Shown here: positions 34,694-42,776 of the stretch, in pieces | Layout of the letters: every line of letters starts with the position of its first letter | Numbering within the stretch: position 1 is the first letter of the stretch | Assembly (NCBI RefSeq): GCF_047250385.1 | Contig: NZ_JBLBVM010000052.1 | Span: 62,001-126,000 of the forward strand | From: Glaciecola sp047250385 | GTDB lineage: Bacteria; Pseudomonadota; Gammaproteobacteria; Enterobacterales; Alteromonadaceae | DNA length: 64,000 nucleotides | Direction of reading: 5' to 3' | Program-made: the position numbers and the translations under genes | The notes under the pieces: model-generated | The model's input: only the letters and a program-made list of their open reading frames with translations | What the model was told of the DNA's origin: nothing | Database searches by the model: none

Positions 34694-35902
34694 CTACAGT
34701 GTAAATAATGCGTTGATTATAAACTGATTTCGGTCGTATTCAATGGCTGAACGGTTGCTGTCACGTTGGTCATAAATGTAACCAACTTCGATATTCACCC
34801 AACGTCTGAACTGATAATACAAAGAAGCTTTAAATCTTACTAAATCGTCTTCACGTACCCCGAAGTCACCAGTTTGACCTTCATAGGTGTCGGTGCCCCA
34901 AGTATAAGAAGCTGAACTGCGTAATCTTTCTAACCATTCGTGTCGCCACTCTACTTGATAATCGCGGCCGTGGATAAAGTTACCTTCGCCATTTGTTTCG
35001 TTCGTATCGTTGCGGGTAGTGAATTCGACAGTTGAATACTCAACTGGTTCCCAAATAACACCTGCTGCCCAATCAATGCCATCGAAGTCTTCACGCAAAG
35101 GCGAATGGAAATCTTTTTCTTGATAACCTATTTTAGCAAAACCTGAGGTTTTGGATGTCGCTTCCCATTTCAAACCCACAAGATAGGAGAGCTGCTCACT
35201 ATCGAGTGGGGAAGCTGAGTTGATGTCGAATTTGTAATTTACATCTTTATAAAGAATGTCGAAAGTCGCATCAGTTGCCGCGCCAATTCGGTAGAAAAAA
35301 GTACCGCCTAGTGTCGTGAAGGTTCTGTCACGAGCCATGTACTGTGGCGTGTTTAAATCATAATCGCGGTTGGTAATATTGAAATTAGCTTCTAAACGCC
35401 CGTCGGCATTAAACGCACCGTATGAATATAAGATATCAAACTCACCTTGCTTGAACTTGTCGGGTGTGGCGAGTGCTTGAGCGTTACCAATTGAAAAGCC
35501 TGTACCACGATCTTCGTGACCGTCAGTGTAGTCAATTCCGATATCTAATCGATGACGAGAATTCAATTCAAAATCAACAGCGGCAGTTAAAAAGTGATCG
35601 GTATAGTTGTCTTGTTCACTGCTGTAGAAACGTTCATTTCGCAAACGATAACCAAACCGCACTTGGCTAGAGCCGAAGCTATTGAGTAACACCACTTGAG
35701 GTGAAATTATCTGTGACCAGCTGTCTATTTTATCGGTATTCGAGCGGATAACGTTGTCGTCGTAACGAAAACCAACATCGAGAGTTGGGGTAAGGTCGAA
35801 ACTACCGAGTTCTATGCTGGCTGCATCTTCAAACTGTTGTGCACTTATGCCTATGCTAGTGAGTGCGCATAAAATAGCGGAAGTAACTTTCAATAACTTC
35901 AT
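34694..35902 (-). CDS. Outer-membrane beta-barrel protein of the EPS export operon
   Basis: I place the start at the ATG at 35902 (402 residues), because AAGGG lies about 8 bases upstream and it opens on the signal peptide MKLLKVTSAILCALTSIGISA; the longer frame to 35956 adds an unlikely leader. The rest consists of alternating amphipathic strands ending in aromatic residues, e.g. VGFRYDDNVIRSNTDK, RFGYRLRNERFYSSE, VEWRHEWLERLRSSASYTWG, and a terminal strand ending in FTL. This is typical of EPS-locus barrels of the BBP2/PEP-CTERM-EPS type. It is first in the export operon, 21 bases before the short Wza-like gene, and likely forms its outer-membrane pore. Confidence 0.82.
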   Translation of the reverse strand: MKLLKVTSAILCALTSIGISAQQFEDAASIELGSFDLTPTLDVGFRYDDNVIRSNTDKIDSWSQIISPQVVLLNSFGSSQVRFGYRLRNERFYSSEQDNYTDHFLTAAVDFELNSRHRLDIGIDYTDGHEDRGTGFSIGNAQALATPDKFKQGEFDILYSYGAFNADGRLEANFNITNRDYDLNTPQYMARDRTFTTLGGTFFYRIGAATDATFDILYKDVNYKFDINSASPLDSEQLSYLVGLKWEATSKTSGFAKIGYQEKDFHSPLREDFDGIDWAAGVIWEPVEYSTVEFTTRNDTNETNGEGNFIHGRDYQVEWRHEWLERLRSSASYTWGTDTYEGQTGDFGVREDDLVRFKASLYYQFRRWVNIEVGYIYDQRDSNRSAIEYDRNQFIINALFTL

Positions 35903-36228
35903 TCCTTTGCCCTTTTTGTTTTTATAATTGTGAATGCTGCTAATCAAAGCATACACTTAGTGATGTTTGACCTTGTTTTCGTTACCACTAGTTTGAGCAA
36001 AAGGTTTACATCATTACCCAATCTTTCTCGTAAGCGCTCATTGTATCCTATCCCTTGCGCTTAAAACAATGTACAAATTGGCTACCAGTGAATCAAACTT
36101 AGCTTCTTATTATGGTAATTGAAGTCAAATCCCAATTTGTCGTGTTATCATATTGCTCTGTAGCGCTATTTAAAGTCGCTTGGCGAAAGGTGTTATGAGG
36201 GAATTACTTTGTTTGTGCAGGAATTAAA

Positions 36229-37653
36229 ATGAGAAAAGAGTCAACCAGTAGAGGCAGAAGTGCTGGCATTATTCAGTCGCATAAGAGTAGCTTTTCGACG
36301 CTTTATCGTCTTGTTGACCTTATTGTTATTACGACGCTTTATTTTCTAATCTTATCTGCTCGCAACGTCAACATTGAAGCGTCCAGTGTCATTTTGCTAT
36401 TCTTTGGTATCATTGGCTTCAATGTTACTGCTGAGGCACTTGATTTATATAGGTCATGGCGAACTCAGCCGACGACTACTCTTATCAAATACACAACGCT
36501 AACCTGGACTGTAACTGGTTTAGGTATCATTGGTTTTGCTTATTTTTTTCCTTCTTTGGCTGCCTATGGTGAAGTCACTATTTTAATGTGGCTCGTTGCC
36601 ACTTATCCGGCTTTAGCTGCATGGCGAATCGTATTTAGAGAGTTTTTGTTTGTTTTGCGTAAGAAAGGGCGAAACTCTCGGTATGCGGCAGTTATTGGTG
36701 CAACACCGGCCGGTCATAATCTTGCCATGCAAATTCTTGAAAATGAGCATTTAGGAATCCGACTTCAAGGCATATACGACGATCGTGATCCGAGTCGGCT
36801 TTCTGAAGAGTGCATCCGGCATTTGGTTGGTACCGTTGAAGATGCTTTACAGGCGGCTAATCGCGGTGAAATAGACTTCATCTACATTGCAATGCCTATG
36901 AGTGCTGAAACGCGAATCATGCAAATTTTAAATCGTTGCAGTGACACCACTTGCAACGTATATATTATTCCAAATTTCTTTATTTATAATTTACTTAATG
37001 CTCGCTGGCAAACGGTCGGCTCAGTGCAAACTTTGAGTGTCTTCGATACACCGTTCCAAGGAGCAAATAACGTCCTTAAAAGAGCTGAGGATATCATCAT
37101 TGGCTCTTGCATACTCGCTTTGATAGCACTTCCTATGGTTCTTATTGCTATAGGAATTAAACTTACATCGAAGGGCCCAGCAATATTTAAGCAAAACCGT
37201 TATGGTTTAGACGGTAGGCAAATAAAAGTTTATAAATTCCGAACAATGACAACCCTTGATAATGGCCAAGAAGTTCAGCAAGCCGTTAAAGGCGATGCGA
37301 GAATTACTCCCTTTGGCGCGTTCCTTCGTCGCACGTCACTAGATGAGCTTCCACAATTCATAAATGTATTGCAAGGACGCATGTCAATTGTAGGCCCTCG
37401 TCCGCATGCTGTAGCTCATAATGAAGAGTATCGTAAGTTGATCGAAGGCTATATGTTGCGCCACAAAGTAAAACCGGGAATCACCGGCTGGGCTCAAATC
37501 AATGGTTTTCGAGGTGAAACAGAGACAGTGAATAAAATGGTCAAGCGAGTTGAATACGACTTGGACTATATTCACCGCTGGACAGTTTGGTTGGACATTA
37601 AGATTATTATTAAAACAGTATTGAAAGGCTTTGTTGATAAGAATGCATATTGA
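36229..37653 (+). CDS. Undecaprenyl-phosphate glucose phosphotransferase (WcaJ-type EPS initiator)
   Basis: This polyprenol-phosphate hexose-1-phosphate transferase starts repeat-unit synthesis by loading the first sugar, usually glucose, on undecaprenyl phosphate. The 474-residue product has four N-terminal hydrophobic segments and a CoA-binding-like central domain with RYAAVIGATPAGHNLA. One more hydrophobic segment (about 285-310) leads to the catalytic core: KSKGPAIFKQNRYG-like sequence (here TSKGPAIFKQNRYG), IKVYKFRTM, RRTSLDELPQFINVL, GPRPHAVAHNEEY and VKPGITGWAQI. It is divergent from the export operon and probably shares its control region. Confidence 0.93.
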   Translation: MRKESTSRGRSAGIIQSHKSSFSTLYRLVDLIVITTLYFLILSARNVNIEASSVILLFFGIIGFNVTAEALDLYRSWRTQPTTTLIKYTTLTWTVTGLGIIGFAYFFPSLAAYGEVTILMWLVATYPALAAWRIVFREFLFVLRKKGRNSRYAAVIGATPAGHNLAMQILENEHLGIRLQGIYDDRDPSRLSEECIRHLVGTVEDALQAANRGEIDFIYIAMPMSAETRIMQILNRCSDTTCNVYIIPNFFIYNLLNARWQTVGSVQTLSVFDTPFQGANNVLKRAEDIIIGSCILALIALPMVLIAIGIKLTSKGPAIFKQNRYGLDGRQIKVYKFRTMTTLDNGQEVQQAVKGDARITPFGAFLRRTSLDELPQFINVLQGRMSIVGPRPHAVAHNEEYRKLIEGYMLRHKVKPGITGWAQINGFRGETETVNKMVKRVEYDLDYIHRWTVWLDIKIIIKTVLKGFVDKNAY

Positions 37654-37773
37654 TTAACAATTGCTAATTCACTGGTCTATGAAGTTTAACTACTAAAAAG
37701 TACGTGTATTTTCGTTGCTTACAAGTTTAGCTTTGTTAATATTTGCTAAAAAAATCAAAGGCTAGGAAATGCC

Positions 37774-38295
37774 ATGTCGTTAATAAGTACTGTTTCAACT
37801 GTATCAACAGTCATTGATCTTGTTAATAAAAAACTCGGGCAAGGAATTAGCTATTTAACGTTTTTTATGGCTGTTATTACATTTGTTGTTGTCGTGCTGC
37901 GCTATGGCTTTAATCTAGGCTGGATAGCCATGCAAGAGTCAGTAATTTACCTACATGCAGCTGTTTTTCTGCTCGGAAGCGCCTATACCTTGCAAGATGA
38001 CGGACACGTTCGGGTTGATGTGTTTTATAGACGCTTCAGTGAAAAACAGAAAGCACTCGTCAATCTTTTAGGTACATTGTTTTTGTTATTGCCTGTGATG
38101 GTATTTATCACTGTTGTCAGTTGGCATTACGTGATTGAGTCGTGGCAAACACTCGAATCATCAATGGAATCAGGCGGTCTGCCATTCTTATATATTTTAA
38201 AATCATTCATTCTTCTTTTTTCTATTACCATGCTCTTGCAAGGGATCTCTGAAGTCATTAAGCAAAGTTTGCTCCTAATGGGAGTCGCTAAATAA
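37774..38295 (+). CDS. dctQ: TRAP transporter small permease (DctQ)
   Basis: The 173-residue protein has four hydrophobic helices, the DctQ pattern. ISYLTFFMAVITFVVVVLRYGF opens it (core VVVLRYGFNLGWIAMQESV), followed by YLHAAVFLLGSAYTLQDDGHVRVDVFY split over helix 2, then two more helices. It is the small membrane partner of the tripartite sodium-coupled uptake system encoded by this gene and the next two. Its stop overlaps the DctM start by one base. The genes follow the EPS initiator by 120 bases and look unrelated to EPS. Confidence 0.92.
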   Translation: MSLISTVSTVSTVIDLVNKKLGQGISYLTFFMAVITFVVVVLRYGFNLGWIAMQESVIYLHAAVFLLGSAYTLQDDGHVRVDVFYRRFSEKQKALVNLLGTLFLLLPVMVFITVVSWHYVIESWQTLESSMESGGLPFLYILKSFILLFSITMLLQGISEVIKQSLLLMGVAK

Positions 38296-39668
38296 TGGAA
38301 ATCCTTTCTCTCGTTTTGTTTTTAGTTGTCTGTTGTGTTTTGCTACTCGGCTACCCAGTCGCTTTAACCTTAGCTGGAACCTCGCTCCTCTTTGCTGGTA
38401 TCGGAATAAGTTTAGGTGTTTTTGATGCTGGCTACTTATTGGCAACGCCAAGTCGCTTATTCGGTATTGTTAATAATCAAACTTTGGTTGCAGTCCCCCT
38501 GTTTGTATTCATGGGTGTTGTTCTGGAACGGTCCAAAATTGCGGAAGATTTATTAGTCGCAATGTCAGGTTTGTTAGGGCGCTTTAAAACGGGACTGGGC
38601 GTTTCGGTTGTTCTTGTTGGGATGTTGCTGGCTGCCAGTACCGGAATTGTTGGTGCAACAGTGGTCACCATGGGCCTGCTTTCTTTACCAACAATGTTAA
38701 AACGTGGATATTCAACTTCTTTGGCAACAGGCACAATTTGTGCGACAGGTACCTTAGGGCAAATAATACCGCCTTCTATCGCGTTAGTTTTACTTGGTGA
38801 TGTACTATCAAGCGCCTATCAAAAAGCACAACTGGATATGGGCATATTCTCGCCAGAAAGTGTGTCGGTGGGTGACTTATTCGTAGGAGCCATTGTACCA
38901 GGCTTAATTTTAGTTATTTTCTACCTATTATATTTATGGGCAGTGAGTAAGTTTAGCCCAAGCCAAGTGCCAGTTCAGGGTCAGGAAAGCGAACACGCGA
39001 ATTTAAAAGAACTACTCACGGCTCTTCTACCACCCTTGTTCCTTATTGCCGCTGTTCTTGGCTCAATATTAACTGGCAAGGCGACACCAACAGAAGCTGC
39101 TGGCGTCGGCGCGATTGGCGCGGTGTTCCTTGCTTTATTCAAGAAACAAATAAATACTAGTAATACCAAGTATGTGGTGCGAGAAACGACAAAAGTCACA
39201 TCAATGGTTTTTCTAATTCTGATTGGCGCATCGATATTTTCATTGGTCTTTCGCGGATTTGGTGGTGAAGAACTCTTACAAGAATTCTTCAACGATTTAC
39301 CGGGTGGTGCATTTACCGCGATGTTGTTAGTTATGGTGGTGATTTTTCTTTTAGGTTTTATACTCGATTTTATTGAAATTACATTTGTTGTTGTGCCTAT
39401 CATCGCTCCGATCTTACTTGTCATGGGAATGGACCCAGTTTGGTTAGGAATTATGATTGCAGTAAACTTGCAAACTAGTTTCCTAACACCCCCTTTTGGT
39501 TTTGCTTTGTTTTATCTTCGCGGTGTTACGCCAGAATCTGTCAAAACAGAGCAGATTTACAAAGGTGTGATACCGTTTATTATCATTCAACTAGTATTAC
39601 TAGTTTTAATGGCAATTTGGCCAGACATAGTCACTTGGTTGCCATCGCTTGTTTACGCTAACAACTAG
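38295..39668 (+). CDS. dctM: TRAP transporter large permease (DctM)
   Basis: The 457-residue integral membrane protein has about twelve helices. DctM hallmarks are visible: LLGYPVALTLAGTSLLF, NNQTLVAVPLFVFMGVVLERS, TGIVGATVVTMGLLSLPTML, GTICATGTLGQIIPPSIALVL and TGKATPTEAAGVGAIGA. It forms the sodium-driven translocation channel with DctQ. The substrate is set by the binding protein encoded next, 24 bases downstream. Confidence 0.95.
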   Translation: MEILSLVLFLVVCCVLLLGYPVALTLAGTSLLFAGIGISLGVFDAGYLLATPSRLFGIVNNQTLVAVPLFVFMGVVLERSKIAEDLLVAMSGLLGRFKTGLGVSVVLVGMLLAASTGIVGATVVTMGLLSLPTMLKRGYSTSLATGTICATGTLGQIIPPSIALVLLGDVLSSAYQKAQLDMGIFSPESVSVGDLFVGAIVPGLILVIFYLLYLWAVSKFSPSQVPVQGQESEHANLKELLTALLPPLFLIAAVLGSILTGKATPTEAAGVGAIGAVFLALFKKQINTSNTKYVVRETTKVTSMVFLILIGASIFSLVFRGFGGEELLQEFFNDLPGGAFTAMLLVMVVIFLLGFILDFIEITFVVVPIIAPILLVMGMDPVWLGIMIAVNLQTSFLTPPFGFALFYLRGVTPESVKTEQIYKGVIPFIIIQLVLLVLMAIWPDIVTWLPSLVYANN

Positions 39669-39692
39669 ATTTATTTTTAACGGAGAGTAGAA

Positions 39693-40793
39693 ATGAAAAC
39701 GTCATTGAGTTTGTTATTTGCAGTTGCGGCAGTATTAGGATTAGCTGCATGCGGCGGGAAAAGTGAAGGTACCGCAAATACAGCTGGCAGTGTTGCACCC
39801 ACCGAAACCATTAAATGGAAATTGGTTACCTCTTGGCCTAAAAACTTTCCTGGCTTAGGTAAAGGGCCTGAAACCTTTGCTGAATACGTGAATGACATGT
39901 CCGGCGGTCGCATGGAAGTGCGAGTTTACGGTGCTGGCGAACTTGTACCTGGCTTTGAAGTTTTTGATGCAGTTTCCAGTGGTAGTGTTCAAATGGGCCA
40001 TGCAGGTGCTTATTATTGGAAGGGTAAAATGCCGGCATCACCTATTTTCGCGTCTATTCCGTTTGGTATGAATGCAACAGAAATGAACGCTTGGTTACAT
40101 TACGGCGGCGGCATGAAGCTATGGCGCGAGTTATATGAACCATACGGAGTAATTCCTTTTGCCGGTGGCAGTTCTGGTACACAAATGGCTGGCTGGTTTA
40201 AAAAAGAAATCAATAGCTTAGATGACTTTCAAGGTTTAAAAATGCGCATCCCTGGTTTGGGTGGCGAAGTATTTAAGGAAGTGGGCGGCTTACCAATTAC
40301 GTTAACCGGTGGTGAGTTATTCACTGCCATGCAAACGGGCGTGATTGATGCGACTGAGTGGGTAGGTCCATACAACGATTTAGCCTTCGGTTTGCACAAA
40401 GTGGCAAAATACTACTACCACAGCGGTTGGCATGAGCCAGGCACACTGCTTGAATTTACGGTAAATAAGGCGGCATTTGACGCTTTACCTAAAGACCTAC
40501 AAAAGATCGTCGAAGTTGCTACACGCGCAGCTAATCAAGACATGCTAGACGAATACACCGCTAGAAACCCAAATGCAATGAAGCAATTGTTAGATGAGCA
40601 TAATATTGAGATGCTACCTTTACCAAAAGATGTCATGCAAGCATTAAAATTAGCCACCGCAAAAGTCATTAAACAAAAGCGCTCAGAAGATGCCATGTTT
40701 GATAAAATTTATGCCTCATATGATGCCTTTCTACAAGACGTAAAGGCTTATCACAAAGTGTCTGAACAAGAGTATTTTGAAAATCGAGAGTAA
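39693..40793 (+). CDS. TRAP substrate-binding lipoprotein (DctP family, TakP/SmoM-like)
   Basis: This 366-residue solute receptor carries a lipoprotein signal ending in LGLAAC (Cys20), so it is membrane-anchored. The mature part reads KWKLVTSWPKNFPGLGKGPE, YGAGELVPGFEVFDAVSSG, MGHAGAYYWKGKMPA, then GLKMRIPGLGGEVFKEVGG, the segment carrying the conserved ligand-binding Arg, and TGGELFTAMQTGVIDATEW. These features recall the TakP/SmoM group, whose members bind alpha-keto acids, lactate or polyols with calcium. An organic acid ligand is the best guess; the exact one cannot be read. Confidence 0.88.
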   Translation: MKTSLSLLFAVAAVLGLAACGGKSEGTANTAGSVAPTETIKWKLVTSWPKNFPGLGKGPETFAEYVNDMSGGRMEVRVYGAGELVPGFEVFDAVSSGSVQMGHAGAYYWKGKMPASPIFASIPFGMNATEMNAWLHYGGGMKLWRELYEPYGVIPFAGGSSGTQMAGWFKKEINSLDDFQGLKMRIPGLGGEVFKEVGGLPITLTGGELFTAMQTGVIDATEWVGPYNDLAFGLHKVAKYYYHSGWHEPGTLLEFTVNKAAFDALPKDLQKIVEVATRAANQDMLDEYTARNPNAMKQLLDEHNIEMLPLPKDVMQALKLATAKVIKQKRSEDAMFDKIYASYDAFLQDVKAYHKVSEQEYFENRE

Positions 40794-40812
40794 CTTTTCG
40801 ATCTGATCTGAT

Positions 40813-40840
40813 TTGTTTATTGCCTTAATGGCACTAGAAT
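40813..40840 (+). promoter_or_regulatory. Candidate sigma-70 promoter of fabV
   Basis: TTGTTT (40813-40818) and TAGAAT (40835-40840) are separated by 16 bases. Initiation near 40847 would give a 5' leader of about 137 bases that contains the whole three-way-junction fold. Confidence 0.45.
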
Positions 40841-40863
40841 GCGCGGGTTTGTTAGATATATCA

Positions 40864-40932
40864 GCTGATGGTGAGTAGAATGTCCAGAATTGTTAAATTC
40901 TACTTATGCGTTGACGCATCAATGCCATCAGC
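40864..40932 (+). ncRNA. Three-way-junction structured leader upstream of fabV
   Basis: Three stems nest without conflict. P1 is GCTGATGG (40864-40871) with CCATCAGC (40925-40932). P2 is AGTAGAAT (40874-40881) with ATTCTACT (40897-40904). P3 is ATGCG (40906-40910) with CGCAT (40915-40919). All pairs are Watson-Crick. A further hairpin, ATCGCGC with GTGCGAT, lies just before the fabV ribosome site. There is no T tract, so this is not a terminator of the TRAP operon. A cis-regulatory RNA is the simplest reading; a DNA cruciform or small mobile palindrome is possible. Confidence 0.5.
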
Positions 40933-40983
40933 CATTTAATCAATCGCGCTTAATTAAATTGTGCGATAAAAAAGGAAGTTATT

Positions 40984-42177
40984 ATGGTCATCAAGCCAAA
41001 AATTAGAGGTTTCATCTGTACTAATGCCCATCCTGTAGGCTGCGCAAAAAGCGTTGAAAACCAAATCAACTACGTAAAATCACAAAATGTGAAGGCCAAA
41101 GCTGAAATTGAAGGTCCGAAAAATGTGCTAGTGATTGGTTGTTCTACAGGTTACGGCCTGGCTTCCCGCATTACATCCGCATTCGGTTTCGGTGCGAAAA
41201 CCTTAGGTATTTGTTTTGAAAAAGAGCCTTCAGAACGCAAAACCGGTACGGCTGGTTGGTATAATACTGCTGCATTTCACGAGCAAGCAAAAGCTGAAGG
41301 TTTGTACGCCGAGACTATGAATGGCGATGCATTCTCAGATGAGATTAAGAAAGCCGCTATCAAAAAGATCAAAAAGGACCTAGGCCAAGTTGACCTGATC
41401 ATCTACAGCTTAGCTTCACCAAGAAGAACAGATCCAGATACGGGTGAAGTATACAAATCGACACTGAAGCCAGTAGGTCAAGGTTATACAACTAAAACTT
41501 ATGATACGGACAAAGATAAAGTTCATGACATTACACTAGAGCCAGCTAACCAAGACGAGATTGACCAAACAGTTAAAGTTATGGGCGGTGAAGATTGGGA
41601 ACGTTGGATGGTGATGCTGAATGAAGCAGGTGTCGTATCCGAAAATGCAAAAACAACGGCATACACCTACATCGGCAAAGAGCTTACTTGGCCTATCTAT
41701 GGTCAAGCAACAATTGGCCTCGCCAAAGAAGATTTAGACCGCGCAGCTACTGCTATCATTGATAAGCTTAAAGGCAAGAATGTCAGCGCCAACGTATCTT
41801 CATTGAAGGCACTCGTCACTCAAGCTAGCTCTGCCATACCAGTAATGCCTTTATACATCTCACTAATTTACAAAGTGATGAAAGAAGAAGGTACTCATGA
41901 GGGCTGTATTGAACAAATTGAAGGCCTGTTTACAAGTTGCTTGTATGCCAAGGCCCCAGCAACTGACGACATGAATCGTTACCACATGGAAGGTAAGGAG
42001 ACGAATGATGCGACACAAGCAAAAATCAAAGCACTATGGGATAAAGTCACTCAGGATAACTTCCATGAATTAAGCGATTACGCTGGTTATCATCACGAAT
42101 TCTTGAACCTATTCGGTTTCGATATTCAAGGTGTTGATTATGAAGCCGATGTTAACCCTGTAGTAGATTGGTCGTAA
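40984..42177 (+). CDS. fabV: Enoyl-[acyl-carrier-protein] reductase FabV
   Basis: FabV catalyses the last reductive step of each fatty-acid elongation cycle with NADH and is a triclosan-resistant alternative to FabI. The 397-residue product opens MVIKPKIRGFICTNAHPVGC, has NVLVIGCSTGYGLASRI as its dinucleotide loop, GICFEKEPSERKTGTAGWYN and IYSLASPRRTDPDTGE. TAYTYIGKELTWPIYG carries the Tyr and Lys of the active site. FGFDIQGVDYEADVNP closes the protein. A strong terminator follows. The gene stands alone between the TRAP operon and the nqr operon, with an unusual folded leader. Confidence 0.96.
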   Translation: MVIKPKIRGFICTNAHPVGCAKSVENQINYVKSQNVKAKAEIEGPKNVLVIGCSTGYGLASRITSAFGFGAKTLGICFEKEPSERKTGTAGWYNTAAFHEQAKAEGLYAETMNGDAFSDEIKKAAIKKIKKDLGQVDLIIYSLASPRRTDPDTGEVYKSTLKPVGQGYTTKTYDTDKDKVHDITLEPANQDEIDQTVKVMGGEDWERWMVMLNEAGVVSENAKTTAYTYIGKELTWPIYGQATIGLAKEDLDRAATAIIDKLKGKNVSANVSSLKALVTQASSAIPVMPLYISLIYKVMKEEGTHEGCIEQIEGLFTSCLYAKAPATDDMNRYHMEGKETNDATQAKIKALWDKVTQDNFHELSDYAGYHHEFLNLFGFDIQGVDYEADVNPVVDWS

Positions 42178-42255
42178 TATTTAAAACGTAGCTTCATAAA
42201 AATGGCGCGAGATAAATAGTCAGCAAAAGAGTAAAAAGGTTCTGTTGAGTAAGCT

Positions 42256-42292
42256 CGTCACGCACTACATAAGAGTGCGTGACGGTATTTTT
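42256..42292 (+). terminator. Rho-independent terminator of fabV
   Basis: An 11-bp perfect stem CGTCACGCACT (42256-42266) with AGTGCGTGACG (42274-42284) is followed by GTATTTTTC, about 80 bases after the fabV stop. Confidence 0.9.
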
Positions 42293-42776
42293 CAATAGTT
42301 AAGTGGAAGATTTTGTTCACATTACAGCAATTAAATTGCTGTATTTGCTATTTTTGGCATAGCCTTTTCACCCTCATTAATGCTAAAATCGCGCCGATCC
42401 ATTGCTAGATGGGGGAAGAAATTCGTATTTTCTTCAAAAACTCCAACTCAGTGATGTTGTAAGGCACATAATTATAATAAAAACATGGACGAAGGTAGAC
42501 CTAAGTGTAGGGCCTACTATTTTTGTTATGTGGGAGCTTTTTATAACGTTAATTAGTCTTTTACGCGTTAAAAATAGCGTTTGAAAAGTAGGTTTGTTTT
42601 TCTTTGCGCAGTATTGAGTGTTAGAAGTAATTAAGCGATTGAAGCTGTGCTAGAAGTCTATTTAGCTCAATTCAATTAACAATGCGAAGTAGAAACAAAT
42701 TTTAATCGGCTTGAACGATGAATTGCCGACAGGCTGATTAGAATTGGTATCTTAAAATTAGAGTAGTCAATTACGT
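42293..42776 (+). promoter_or_regulatory. Long structured leader region of the nqr operon
   Basis: The stretch has no gene. It holds a 19-base inverted repeat ACAGCAATT-A-AATTGCTGT (42324-42342) and an extended -10 TGCTAAAAT (42381-42389). A hairpin GAAGAAA / TTTTCTTC lies near 42415-42435. A terminator-like hairpin GTAG-a-CCTA / TAGG-gc-CTAC (42495-42517) is followed by TATTTTTG, about 255 bases before nqrA. If transcription starts near 42396, the leader is about 380 bases long, enough for attenuation control. Confidence 0.45.

Noticed and set aside
36081..36090. JUMPStart/ops-like sequence CACTGGTAGC on the minus strand before the EPS export operon
   Set aside because: Only a partial match to CAGTGGTAGC and the ops core GGCGGTAGCGT is missing.
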